From: Candidatus Mediterraneibacter vanvlietii
Lineage (GTDB): Bacteria > Bacillota > Clostridia > Lachnospirales > Lachnospiraceae
Direction of reading: 5' to 3'
Length of the DNA: 32,431 nt
Assembly (NCBI GenBank): GCA_019113645.1
Contig: DXGZ01000045.1
Coordinates: forward strand, 1 to 32,431
The position numbers were made by a program, and so were the translations under genes. The notes below the pieces were generated by a model. That model was not told the origin of the DNA. It was given only the letters and a program-made list of their open reading frames with translations, and made no database searches. This document shows positions 14,955-23,125 of the stretch, piece by piece (position 1 is the stretch's first letter; each line of letters begins with the position of its first letter).

Positions 14955-14983
14955 ATTATAGTCAATTATTCAATATGTGTCAA
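14955..14983 (-). promoter_or_regulatory. Antitoxin RNA promoter, locus 2
   Basis: On the minus strand TTGACA (14983-14978), a 17-bp spacer and TATAAT (14960-14955), a perfect consensus. Unlike locus 1 its spacer has no palindrome. It sits immediately upstream of the xylB-like stop codon at 14985. Confidence 0.75.
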
Positions 14984-14984
14984 A

Positions 14985-16439
14985 TCATATCCCCCGCAGC
15001 GCCGGATAAAACTTCCTGAACACCCGGTATCTCTCTTCATACTTTGCCACAAGCCCGGGATCCGGCGCCTCTGTTCCAGTCACCTTCACCAGTCTCTCTG
15101 CCGCTTCTTCCACGGAACTGTATACTCCGCAGCCCACAGCGGCAAGGATCGCAGCGCCGTAGCCCGGACCTTCTTCGCTCTCGATCAGGTCCACTTTCAG
15201 ATTCATCACATTCGCGATAATCTTCCGCCAGAGCGGACTCTTCGCCCCGCCCCCGCAGATCTTCGTACGCTCCGGACAGATTCCGATACTCCGCGCCACT
15301 TCCAGGGAATCCCGCAGTCCGAAAGCAACTCCTTCCAGCACTGCAAGCGTCATATCCGCCCTGGTCGTATCCATACTCATCCCGATAAAGGCAGCTTTTG
15401 CATCCGGATCATTATGAGGCGAGCGCTCGCCCATCAGATACGGAAGGTAGAACACACGGTTTTCTCCCAGCCGGGCGATCCTTTCCTGTTCCCCCGCATA
15501 ATCCGCAGTTCCCAGGATCTCTTCCATCCACCATTTATTACAGGATGCCGCGCTGAGCATACATCCCATGAGATGATAATTCCCATCCGCATGGGCGAAT
15601 GAATGAAGCGCGTTATTCTCATCCACGCCGAATGTGCTGCTGGAAATGAACAGCGTGCCTGAAGTTCCCAGCGATATGTTGCAGGCGCCGTCTCCGACCG
15701 TGGCAGTTCCCACAGCCGCAGCAGCATTATCTCCGGCGCCGGCAACCACCTTGACGTCCGCTGGGAAATCAAGCTCCGCTGCAAGCTCCGGCTTCAGGCA
15801 TCCCACCGGCTCCCAGCTCTCATGCAGTTCCGGAAGCATCTCTCTCCGGATACCGCAGATCCGGATCATCTCCTCTGACCAGCATTTATTCTGCACATCC
15901 AGAAGAAGCATCCCCGACGCATCCGAATAATCCGTGCAGAACGCCCCGGACAGCCGGTATGCCAGATAATCCTTCGGGAGCATAATCTTGCTGATACGCT
16001 CAAAAAGCTCCGGTTCATTCTCTCTCATCCACAGGAGCTTCGGCGCTGTGAATCCGGCGAATGCAATGTTCGCTGTGCAGGCAGACAGCTTCTCTTTCCC
16101 GATCACCTGATTCAGGTAATCCGTTTGCTTCCCGGTTCTGCCGTCATTCCAGAGGATCGCCGGGCGAAGCACTCGATCCTCCTCATCCAGCGCCACCAGC
16201 CCGTGCATCTGACCTCCGAAGCTGATTCCCCGGATCTCGCTTCTGCCGCACTCCGCGGTCAGCTCCCGCAGCCCGGCGACCGTCTGTGCATACCAGTCTT
16301 CCGGATTCTGTTCCGACCATCCCGGGTGCGGAAAATACAGCGGATATTCTTTTGATACGATTTTATGTATTTTACCATTCTCGTCCATCAGCAGCAGTTT
16401 TACCGCAGATGTGCCGAGATCCACTCCGATAAACAGCAT
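14985..16439 (-). CDS. xylB: FGGY carbohydrate kinase, xylulokinase-like
   Basis: This 484-aa cytoplasmic sugar kinase phosphorylates a ketopentose or related sugar with ATP. It has the ASKHA fold: phosphate-1 loop GVDLGTSAVKLLLMD, the GISFGGQMHGLVALD and ILWNDGRT sequences typical of XylB, GAGDNAAAAVG, and a C-terminal ICGGGAKSPLWRKI adenosine motif. The length is normal. D-xylulose is the best guess. Because the gene follows an L-fucose isomerase-family gene by only 3 bp, its true substrate may be that enzyme's ketose product (for example fuculose or ribulose). It is the last gene of the sugar operon. Confidence 0.85.
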   Translation of the reverse strand: MLFIGVDLGTSAVKLLLMDENGKIHKIVSKEYPLYFPHPGWSEQNPEDWYAQTVAGLRELTAECGRSEIRGISFGGQMHGLVALDEEDRVLRPAILWNDGRTGKQTDYLNQVIGKEKLSACTANIAFAGFTAPKLLWMRENEPELFERISKIMLPKDYLAYRLSGAFCTDYSDASGMLLLDVQNKCWSEEMIRICGIRREMLPELHESWEPVGCLKPELAAELDFPADVKVVAGAGDNAAAAVGTATVGDGACNISLGTSGTLFISSSTFGVDENNALHSFAHADGNYHLMGCMLSAASCNKWWMEEILGTADYAGEQERIARLGENRVFYLPYLMGERSPHNDPDAKAAFIGMSMDTTRADMTLAVLEGVAFGLRDSLEVARSIGICPERTKICGGGAKSPLWRKIIANVMNLKVDLIESEEGPGYGAAILAAVGCGVYSSVEEAAERLVKVTGTEAPDPGLVAKYEERYRVFRKFYPALRGI

Positions 16440-16442
16440 GTC

Positions 16443-17927
16443 CTACCCCCACGGATTCTCTGTCGGATATCTCACTCCCGCAGGCTGGTTATAGCCGATC
16501 TCTTCCACCGGCACTCCGATGTATTTGAACACTTCAAACAGCTCTTTTCCATAGTGTCCGAACGCCACTGCCCCGTGATGCGGGAAGTTCTTCTCGATCA
16601 GCACATGACGGTAGAACCTGCCCATCTCCGGGATTGCGAACACGCCGATGGAACCGAAGGATTTCGTTGCAACCGGAAGCACTTCACCCTGAGCCACGTA
16701 AGCGCGCAGCTTGTTATCCGCTGTGCTCTGCAGACGGTAGAATGTGATGTCACCCGGTTTGATATCTCCTTCCAGTGTTCCCTGGGTCACTTCTTCCGGA
16801 AGGGTTCTTGCCATGATCAGCTGATAGCCCATGGAGCAGGATGACAGCTTGGAAGACGCTGTATTTCCACAGTGGAATCCCATGAAAATATCCTTCCGTG
16901 TATACGGGAATTTCCCGCTGATGCTCTCCTCGTACATATCCGCCGGAACCGTGTTATTGATATCCAGCAGAGTAACCGCGTCCCGGCTCACCACTGTTCC
17001 GATAAACTCGCTCAGGCATCCGTAAATGTCCACTTCACAGGACACCGGAATCCCCTGCGCGGTCAGGCGGCTGTTCACATAGCACGGCACGAATCCGAAC
17101 TGCGTCTGGAATGCAGGCCAGCATTTTCCCGCGATCGCCACATATTTCCGGTAGCCTCTGTGCTCCTCCACCCAGTCTTTGAGCGTCAGCTCATACTGAG
17201 CCAGTTTTGTCAGGACCTCCGGCTTCTTATTGCCCTCGCACAGTTCTTCTTCCATCTCTTTTACAACAGCAGGAATTCTCTCGTCTCCCGCATGTCTGTT
17301 AAATGCCTCGAACAGATCCAGCTCCGAGTTCTCCTCGATCTCAACACCGATATTGTAGAGCTGCTGAATCGGCGCATTGCACGCCAGGAAATTCAGCGGA
17401 CGCGGACCAAAGCTGATGATCTTCAATCCGTTCAGACCGATGACAGCCCGCGCAACCGGCTCAAACTCGTGAATCATATCCGCGCATTCCTCAGCAGTTC
17501 CCACCGGATACTCCGGAATATATGCTTTTACATTTCTCAGCTTCAGGTTGTAGCTGGCATTTAACATACCGCAGTAAGCATCCCCGCGCCCCTGGATCAG
17601 ATCATTCTGCGTCTCTTCGGCAGCGGCGATGAACATCTTCGGTCCCTCGAAATGTTTTGCAAGCAGTGTCTCTGAGATCTCCGGACCGAAGTTCCCCAGA
17701 TAGACAACAAGCGCGTTGCATCCCTCTTTCTTAATATCTTCCAGCGCCTGCACCATGTGGATCTCACTCTCCACGATGCAGATCGGACATTCATAAACCG
17801 TTCCCTCGCCGTATTTCTTCGTGTACGCGTCGATCAGCGCTCTTCTTCTGTTTACGGAAAGGCTCTCCGGGAAACAGTCCCTGCTCACAGCCACAACTCC
17901 GATTTTCAATTCAGGAATATTATTCAT
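16443..17927 (-). CDS. L-fucose/L-arabinose isomerase family protein
   Basis: This 494-aa protein is related to Mn-dependent aldose-ketose isomerases of the FucI/AraA fold. Candidate metal ligands are Glu298 (CEVDIYG), Asp322 (LLDINN) and His450/His451 (NFPHHGAVAFGH). The 24-residue Glu-Asp spacing equals that of E. coli FucI as I recall it. The protein is shorter than FucI (about 590 aa), so the substrate may differ. AGGAGAAGAAGAG precedes the ATG. It lies between an aldo/keto reductase and an FGGY kinase, consistent with isomerisation followed by phosphorylation. No aldolase or transporter is visible in the window. Confidence 0.82.
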   Translation of the reverse strand: MNNIPELKIGVVAVSRDCFPESLSVNRRRALIDAYTKKYGEGTVYECPICIVESEIHMVQALEDIKKEGCNALVVYLGNFGPEISETLLAKHFEGPKMFIAAAEETQNDLIQGRGDAYCGMLNASYNLKLRNVKAYIPEYPVGTAEECADMIHEFEPVARAVIGLNGLKIISFGPRPLNFLACNAPIQQLYNIGVEIEENSELDLFEAFNRHAGDERIPAVVKEMEEELCEGNKKPEVLTKLAQYELTLKDWVEEHRGYRKYVAIAGKCWPAFQTQFGFVPCYVNSRLTAQGIPVSCEVDIYGCLSEFIGTVVSRDAVTLLDINNTVPADMYEESISGKFPYTRKDIFMGFHCGNTASSKLSSCSMGYQLIMARTLPEEVTQGTLEGDIKPGDITFYRLQSTADNKLRAYVAQGEVLPVATKSFGSIGVFAIPEMGRFYRHVLIEKNFPHHGAVAFGHYGKELFEVFKYIGVPVEEIGYNQPAGVRYPTENPWG

Positions 17928-17960
17928 ATCTCTTCTTCTCCTTTTTATTTCTGACTCAGA

Positions 17961-18968
17961 CTAACAGCTCAATACTTCTTCTATTTCTTTTCTTTCTGCT
18001 TCGCTGAAAGGAGCTGACTCCAGCGCTTTCAGATTTTCCTGGATCTGCTCAGGACGGCTTGCTCCGATCAGAGCCGTACTGATGACATTTTGTCTCAGCA
18101 CCCAGGCAAGCGCCATCTGCGACAGGGGCTCGCCCCGTTCCTCCGCAATCCTGTTCAGACGTCTGATCTTATCCAGCTTTTCTTCTGTAATGTCACCCGG
18201 TTTGAGATACCGCGGATCCCTTGCCGCCCGGGAATCTTCCGGGATACCGTGTATGTATTTGTCCGTCAGCATTCCGCCGTGAAGCGGGGCAAACGCGACT
18301 CCTCCGACCCCTTCTGTCTCCATCATGTCCAGCAGACCGTCTTCGGCTTTTGTGCAGAACATGGAATACCTGATCTGATTCACCAGCAGATGAACGCCCA
18401 TTCCCTGAAGCAGATCCGCCGCCTTCTTTGCCTGATCCGCGTCATAGTAATTAGAGATTCCGACATATAAGGCTTTCCCGCTTCTCACAATCTGTGCCAG
18501 CGCCTCCATGGTTTCCTCCATGGGAGTCTCAGGATCCGGCCTGTGATGATAAAATATATCAACATAATCCAGATGCATTCTCTTCAGAGACTGATCAAGC
18601 GAAGCGATCAGATATTTTTTGCTTCCGTTGTTTCCATAGGGTCCTTCCCACATGTCATACCCGGCTTTTGTCGCGATAATCAGTTCATCGCGGTGCGTAT
18701 GCCAGTCTCTGTCCATGTGATAACCGAAGTTCCGCTCTGCGGCTCCGTACGGCGGGCCGTAATTATTTGCCAGATCAAAATAGGTAATCCCGCTGTCAAA
18801 TGCGGTCCTGAGCAGCTTCTGCTGAACGTCAAATGGAGTGATATCCCCAAAATTGTGCCACAGTCCCAGTGACAGCTCCGGCAAAAGTATGCCGCTCTTT
18901 CCGCATCGTCTGTATTTCATCTTATCATACCGGTCTGTTTTCGGTATATATACTGCGCCTTGTGCCAT
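17961..18968 (-). CDS. Aldo/keto reductase, YghZ/glyceraldehyde-3-phosphate reductase type
   Basis: This 335-aa NADPH-dependent (beta/alpha)8 oxidoreductase carries the subfamily opening MKYRRCGKSGILLPELSLGLWHNFG after a 16-residue extension. The catalytic tetrad context is present: DLANNYGPPYG (Asp and Tyr), TKAGYDMW (Lys) and YHHRPDP (His). STALIGASRPEQIQENL is the cofactor end. YghZ relatives reduce aldehydes such as L-glyceraldehyde 3-phosphate and methylglyoxal. In this operon it could reduce a sugar-derived aldehyde such as lactaldehyde; that is inference. Confidence 0.88.
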   Translation of the reverse strand: MAQGAVYIPKTDRYDKMKYRRCGKSGILLPELSLGLWHNFGDITPFDVQQKLLRTAFDSGITYFDLANNYGPPYGAAERNFGYHMDRDWHTHRDELIIATKAGYDMWEGPYGNNGSKKYLIASLDQSLKRMHLDYVDIFYHHRPDPETPMEETMEALAQIVRSGKALYVGISNYYDADQAKKAADLLQGMGVHLLVNQIRYSMFCTKAEDGLLDMMETEGVGGVAFAPLHGGMLTDKYIHGIPEDSRAARDPRYLKPGDITEEKLDKIRRLNRIAEERGEPLSQMALAWVLRQNVISTALIGASRPEQIQENLKALESAPFSEAERKEIEEVLSC

Positions 18969-19044
18969 CCTCGCTCACTCCTCATTCATTCCGGTTTTTA
19001 CTGTTCTTCTCATTATCTGTTCATCACGTTATCCGCCATTCCGT

Positions 19045-19944
19045 TCAGTTCTGACCGTATCTCTCAAGCAGCACGCTCAGCGCGCCGATCAGGTTCGAAT
19101 CATTGAAGAACTTGCACACCGTCACATCCGGCAGCGGCATCTTCTGCGGATAGATATCAACGATCTTCGGCAGCTCTTCCTTTACATACTGGAGCAGAAG
19201 CGGCTGCGCGCTGATTCCGCCTCCGATGGCGATCTTCTCCGGATCGAACATGAACTGGCAGTTGATCGCCTGGGCCGCGACTCTTCTCGCAAACAGCCGG
19301 AGTGCTTCCAGCGCTGCCTCGTTCCCCTCATTCGCCATGCGGAACACTTCTTCCCCGTTCAGCTCTTCCGCCGGTATTCCTGTCTTCTCCGCCGCAAGTT
19401 TGATCAGTGCAGGCGCGCAGACCGTAAAGCCCGTCATCTTCTCCGGGTTGATCGCATCCGTAACATCACTCACCAGGAAACTGAATTCTCCCGCCAGCAG
19501 ATTCCGGCCGCGAAGCAGCTTTCCATCTATAAACACTGCTCCTCCAAGCCCGGTTCCCAGAATAAGCACTGCCGCATTTTTGCACCCCTGAAGGCTTCCT
19601 CTCGCCATCTCCGCCATGGCCGCGCATTTCGCGTCATTCTCGATTGTCACAGGGACATCGATCCGTTCACTTAAGATCTTGATAATGTCCAGATTCTCAA
19701 TACAGTAGATCGCTCCGCCCGTCCGCATAAAACCCTTCTCGCTGTCAATCATGCCCGGCGCGCTGATGGCGACTCCCGCCGCTTCGCTGCGGTATTTCTC
19801 ATACAGACCCACGATCATGTCAATATACGCCTCAACAGACGCCTTCTCTGTCGGCACCTTGCTCTTCTCGTAGATCTTCAGGTCCTCATCCATCACCGCG
19901 TATTTGGTAAATGTTCCGCCGATGTCGATTGTTAAGTATTTCAC
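19045..19944 (-). CDS. ROK-family sugar kinase
   Basis: This 299-aa protein opens MKYLTIDIGGTFTKYAVMD (ATP loop). It carries IENDAKCAAMAE with the catalytic Asp and the ROK signature region LGTGLGGAVFIDGKLLRGRNLLAGE. The usual zinc site (His plus CxCGxxGCxE) is absent: the segment after LAGE reads FSFLVSDVTDAI with no Cys cluster. This zinc-less form occurs in a branch of ROK kinases from Firmicutes. It starts with GTG, AAAGGAG lying 10 bases upstream. It is first in the sugar operon, from a promoter at 19977-20005. It has no N-terminal HTH, so it is a kinase rather than a NagC-type repressor. Confidence 0.88.
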   Translation of the reverse strand: MKYLTIDIGGTFTKYAVMDEDLKIYEKSKVPTEKASVEAYIDMIVGLYEKYRSEAAGVAISAPGMIDSEKGFMRTGGAIYCIENLDIIKILSERIDVPVTIENDAKCAAMAEMARGSLQGCKNAAVLILGTGLGGAVFIDGKLLRGRNLLAGEFSFLVSDVTDAINPEKMTGFTVCAPALIKLAAEKTGIPAEELNGEEVFRMANEGNEAALEALRLFARRVAAQAINCQFMFDPEKIAIGGGISAQPLLLQYVKEELPKIVDIYPQKMPLPDVTVCKFFNDSNLIGALSVLLERYGQN

Positions 19945-19976
19945 ACTTGATCCGCTCCTTTAAACTCTTTTCCTAT

Positions 19977-20005
19977 ATCATATCAAATTGGAATAATTCA
20001 CACAA
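19977..20005 (-). promoter_or_regulatory. Promoter of the sugar operon
   Basis: On the minus strand TTGTGT (20005-20000), a 17-bp spacer and TATGAT (19982-19977). It lies 33 bp upstream of the ROK kinase GTG start and overlaps the 3' end of the small ORF at 19978-20145. No clear catabolite-response element was found. Confidence 0.5.
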
Positions 20006-20145
20006 TATATATCAGCTTCTTGAATCCGGTTTTCAAATCGCTTGTTTCTCCTATCAATGTAGGCAAGCAGCGCAATGAGAAATGAACCGCCTAAAAATAA
20101 CAGGCTTAAAACTTCATATGTATCCCGTATCCTCCCACTCCGCAT
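19978..20145 (-). CDS. Small Hol_Tox-like membrane peptide, possibly decayed
   Basis: This 55-aa frame contains TYEVLSLLFLGGSFLIALLAY followed by IDRRNKR, very like the putative holin-like toxin family, where TYEALSL plus a membrane helix and a basic tail is typical. The start is doubtful. The in-frame ATG (20145) has no ribosome site, and the GGGAGGAT just downstream would serve an ATG at about 20118 that is in another frame and stops after three codons. It may be a frameshifted relic, or may use a rare start. It diverges from the lysozyme gene. Confidence 0.45.
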   Translation of the reverse strand: MRSGRIRDTYEVLSLLFLGGSFLIALLAYIDRRNKRFENRIQEADIYCVNYSNLI

Positions 20146-20185
20146 ATACTAAACATATATCAATAAAAAAGGATGATAACAGTTT

Positions 20186-21184
20186 ATGAGTATAAAAGGA
20201 CTTGACGTCAGTGAATTTCAGGGAGAAGTGGACTGGGAGAAGGTAAAAGCTGCCGGATATCAGTTCGCCATGATCCGCGCCGGATACGGCTACAACACCG
20301 TAGACAGACAGTTCCACCGGAATGCGTCAGAATGCAACAGGATCGGGCTTCCCATCGGTGTCTACTGGTTCTGTTACGCGCTCACTCCCGAGATCGCCGC
20401 ACAGGAAGCGGAGGGATGCCTCAACACCATCTCCGCCTGTCGACTGGACTATCCGGTCTGCTATGATATCGAGCAGGCCTCCGTAGACTATGCGAAAGGC
20501 CAGGGTGTAACAGTAACGCCGGCTCTTGCAAAGCAGCTGGTCCAGAGCTTCTGCAATAAGATTGAAAAAAACGGCTATTTCGCCATGTTCTACACGAACC
20601 GGAACTTCCTCGACACCTACATCGGCGCCGCGATGACAACACGCTATGCTTACTGGTACGCCCGCTATACAGATACTTATGACGGTACAAACTGCGGTAT
20701 CTGGCAATACTCGAGCACGGGCAGTATCCCGGGCATCAGCGGCAATGTTGATCTTGACATCGGATATAAAGATTATCCGGCAATCATACGCGCTGCCGGC
20801 CTCAACCACCTGTCCGGCAGTTCCCCGGCGCCATCACCGTCCCCCTCGCCTGCTCCGTCAGCCGGGTATATCACTTATGTGATCCAGCCGGGCGACACCT
20901 TAAGCGGCATCGCCCTGCGTTACGGCACAACAGTCGCCGCACTTACCGCTCTCAACGGCATCTCAGATCCAGATAAGATCTATGCCGGGAACACCCTCAA
21001 AGTTCCGGAGAACACCTCCGGGAATTCCGGAAGCTCCGGGGCGAGTTACTACACCATTCAGTCCGGAGATACCTTGAGCGGCATTGCTCTGCGGTTTGGC
21101 ACTACAGTTGCCGCGCTTGCTTCCCTCAACGGCATCTCGGATCCGGATAAGATCTACGCGGATCAGACGATCCGTATCCGATAA
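20186..21184 (+). CDS. GH25 lysozyme with two LysM domains and no signal peptide
   Basis: This 332-aa muramidase cleaves the MurNAc-GlcNAc bond of peptidoglycan. The GH25 domain spans about 1-200, with Asp7 (KGLDVSEFQG) and the Asp94/Glu96 pair (CYDIEQ) as catalytic residues. A Pro/Ser linker (about 210-230) leads to two near-identical LysM repeats (about 232-275 and 288-332; QPGDTLSGIALRYGTT and QSGDTLSGIALRFGTT), which bind glycan. There is no N-terminal signal peptide, so export would need a holin, lysis or a non-classical route, as for phage endolysins. AAGGATG lies upstream of the ATG. No other phage gene is nearby. Confidence 0.92.
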   Translation: MSIKGLDVSEFQGEVDWEKVKAAGYQFAMIRAGYGYNTVDRQFHRNASECNRIGLPIGVYWFCYALTPEIAAQEAEGCLNTISACRLDYPVCYDIEQASVDYAKGQGVTVTPALAKQLVQSFCNKIEKNGYFAMFYTNRNFLDTYIGAAMTTRYAYWYARYTDTYDGTNCGIWQYSSTGSIPGISGNVDLDIGYKDYPAIIRAAGLNHLSGSSPAPSPSPSPAPSAGYITYVIQPGDTLSGIALRYGTTVAALTALNGISDPDKIYAGNTLKVPENTSGNSGSSGASYYTIQSGDTLSGIALRFGTTVAALASLNGISDPDKIYADQTIRIR

Positions 21185-21237
21185 TCAGGCAGCACACCCG
21201 GCTATTTCCGCTGCCGCCGGACGCTGCCGGCACACAA

Positions 21238-21285
21238 AAAGACTGTAGAACAAATCCCCCTCTGGATTTTTGTTCTACAGTCTTT
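21238..21285. terminator. Bidirectional terminator between lysozyme and BTAD regulator
   Basis: AAAGACTGTAGAACAAA (21238-21254) and TTTGTTCTACAGTCTTT (21269-21285) form a 17-bp perfect stem with A- and T-rich flanks. It separates the plus-strand lysozyme from the minus-strand regulator and overlaps the regulator's stop codon (21284-21286). Confidence 0.85.
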
Positions 21286-22555
21286 ACTTCCGTTTCTCTT
21301 CTCTCCGGTCACCGCCCATCCGCAAAGCTGTCTGCGGGTCTTTGATATTTCCGACCTGATTCGCATAGCCTTCCAGAAGGTGTTTCCACGAGACGTGCTG
21401 TTCAGAAAACCGGTTGACCAGCCGGCGGAATATCTTGACACAGCTCTCCTGATTCACATTAAGCAGCAGCACAAGAAACTGGGAAGGGCCATACCGTGTA
21501 TAACTGTCTCCCCTCCTGAGACTGGTCCTGAGTGTTTCGCTCAGATGCTCCGTCATGGCAGACAGTTTCTCCCCCTTATTCATCGGCATTCCATGACCAT
21601 CCGTTATCCCAAGCACCATAAGATACGCGGACTCCCCGCTCCGTTCTGTAAGTCTCCGAACCAGTCTGTAATTATCCCGGAAACTCGGAAAAGTACACAT
21701 GAAAGCACCTTCCGTTCCATCTTCCTCATCCAGTCCGTCGCTGACCATGTACAGGATCTGTGTGCCGTCGCTCATATATTTTCCCATATTCTCGAACTGA
21801 TCGATCAGCCGTTTCGTTGGGCTGATTCCAAGTTCTTCGAAAAACAGGCTGGACGCCGCCTCATACTCATGAAGCGCCTCTTCAAAGCGGTTCAGCGCCA
21901 TATAGCACTCGATTTTCACAGCCTGCCACTCTTCAAAAGGATACATTTTCGCTGCTGTAGTACTCAGTTCCAGAAGCTTCTCGTAATCTCCGCGCTCCTT
22001 CAGATATCCTTCCAGCTGGTTCATCGTATCACTGTATTTCCTCTGGTACTGCACACTCTCGACAGTTGCCCACTCCTCGCCTCCAAGCATCGGAAGAAAA
22101 CTTCCCTGATACATCTCACATGCCTGTTCCATATAATTTATCTTTTCATCCACATCTTCTGCTGACTCCGCAAGACCGAGCAGACGGTCAAACTCATGAG
22201 TATCCACCCATGTATCTACAGGAGCGTTCCACCGGTAGATACCGTTCTCCGTACTGATATATTCCCCATCCGGAAGTATCGACTCCCCGAGCTGGTTCCG
22301 GAGCCTGTGAACTGCCACGCGCAGGTTATTTGCAGGATTCATAAGCTCATCCCTGCCGTAGAGCATTTCCAGAAGAATATCCCTGGAGATCCCTTTTTCA
22401 CCAGAATGAAGCAGTATCTGAAGAAGCTGCATTGATTTCGTTGTCACTCCCCGTTTAAATGACACAGGATTGTCCCCATAATATAACGAAAATCCGCCCA
22501 GCAGATGTACATATAATGTCTGATCCACACTCACCGCCTCCTCAGTTCTCATCAT
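21284..22555 (-). CDS. SARP/BTAD-type regulator with degenerate GGDEF-like C-terminus
   Basis: This 423-aa protein starts with a winged-helix OmpR/SARP DNA-binding domain (about 10-105; LLGGFSLYYG, NNLRVAVHRLRNQLG, ISTENGIYRWN). A bacterial transcriptional activation domain of TPR-like helices follows (about 115-260; ALHEYEAASSLFFEELGISPTKRL). The C-terminal 140 residues end in SLRRGDSYTRYGPSQFLVLLLN, which aligns with the GGDEF signature segment (R.GGDEF..LL). It lacks the GGDEF residues, so it is probably a catalytically dead nucleotide-cyclase fold. It is last in the surface-fibre operon, 21 bp after the SipW-like gene, and probably regulates it. No strong ribosome site precedes the ATG. 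Confidence 0.8.
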   Translation of the reverse strand: MMRTEEAVSVDQTLYVHLLGGFSLYYGDNPVSFKRGVTTKSMQLLQILLHSGEKGISRDILLEMLYGRDELMNPANNLRVAVHRLRNQLGESILPDGEYISTENGIYRWNAPVDTWVDTHEFDRLLGLAESAEDVDEKINYMEQACEMYQGSFLPMLGGEEWATVESVQYQRKYSDTMNQLEGYLKERGDYEKLLELSTTAAKMYPFEEWQAVKIECYMALNRFEEALHEYEAASSLFFEELGISPTKRLIDQFENMGKYMSDGTQILYMVSDGLDEEDGTEGAFMCTFPSFRDNYRLVRRLTERSGESAYLMVLGITDGHGMPMNKGEKLSAMTEHLSETLRTSLRRGDSYTRYGPSQFLVLLLNVNQESCVKIFRRLVNRFSEQHVSWKHLLEGYANQVGNIKDPQTALRMGGDRREEKRK

Positions 22556-22576
22556 ATCACATTTTGACGTTATTTT

Positions 22577-23104
22577 CTATTTTTCCCGTTGTCCGCACCG
22601 TTTCCTGAAAAAATGGGCTGCCAGCTGCAGGATGACCGCAGCCGCGATGGCACACGCCGCATACAGCTTTCCCTGCGCCCCTGTCAGTATCTCTGCCACA
22701 GTGCCGGCCTTTGGAACGGTCAGCTGCACCTCTCCGATATACTGTTCATATGTTACCGGATTCATGTCATTTGTCCGGTTCGCATCCCCTTTGGTAATGA
22801 ACTCGCCCATAATCTCGCTGTTGCTTACTACGCGGTGGGTGATTACTGCCGCGGAATCCTTCGCCCCGTAGAAGGCAATCACATCGTCCGCCTCCACTTC
22901 TTCCGGCGGAATGTTCTTAACATAGACCAGGCTGCCTACCGGAATCGCCGGTTCCATACTTCCTGTGACAACCGTATAGATCTCATATCCAAAAATCCGC
23001 GGTATCGTAAGCGGGATACACAGAGCTACCACTATAATCAGTATAAAAGTGCCCAGCGCGCTGCACACTGCAGACGCCGGGCATCTCTTCTTTCTGTTCT
23101 TCAA
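22577..23104 (-). CDS. sipW: SipW-type signal peptidase I
   Basis: This 175-aa membrane protease is of the ER/SipW type. Membrane segments are near residues 15-38 and 145-168. The catalytic Ser49 is in VVTGSMEPAIPVGS and the catalytic His90 is in VITHRVV, replacing the Lys of ordinary bacterial signal peptidases. FITKGDANRTND follows as expected. SipW processes TasA/CalY-type precursors in Bacillus. Two such precursors are encoded a few genes upstream here, making them its likely substrates. The start is TTG (23104), with AAAGG about 9 bases upstream; no other start is near. Confidence 0.88.
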   Translation of the reverse strand: MKNRKKRCPASAVCSALGTFILIIVVALCIPLTIPRIFGYEIYTVVTGSMEPAIPVGSLVYVKNIPPEEVEADDVIAFYGAKDSAAVITHRVVSNSEIMGEFITKGDANRTNDMNPVTYEQYIGEVQLTVPKAGTVAEILTGAQGKLYAACAIAAAVILQLAAHFFRKRCGQREK

Positions 23105-23125
23105 TCTAAGAAACCTTTCTCTCGT

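Noticed and set aside
20186-21184. Prophage remnant around the GH25 lysozyme
   Set aside because: No structural, packaging or integrase genes lie nearby; a lone lysozyme and a small holin-like ORF are not enough.
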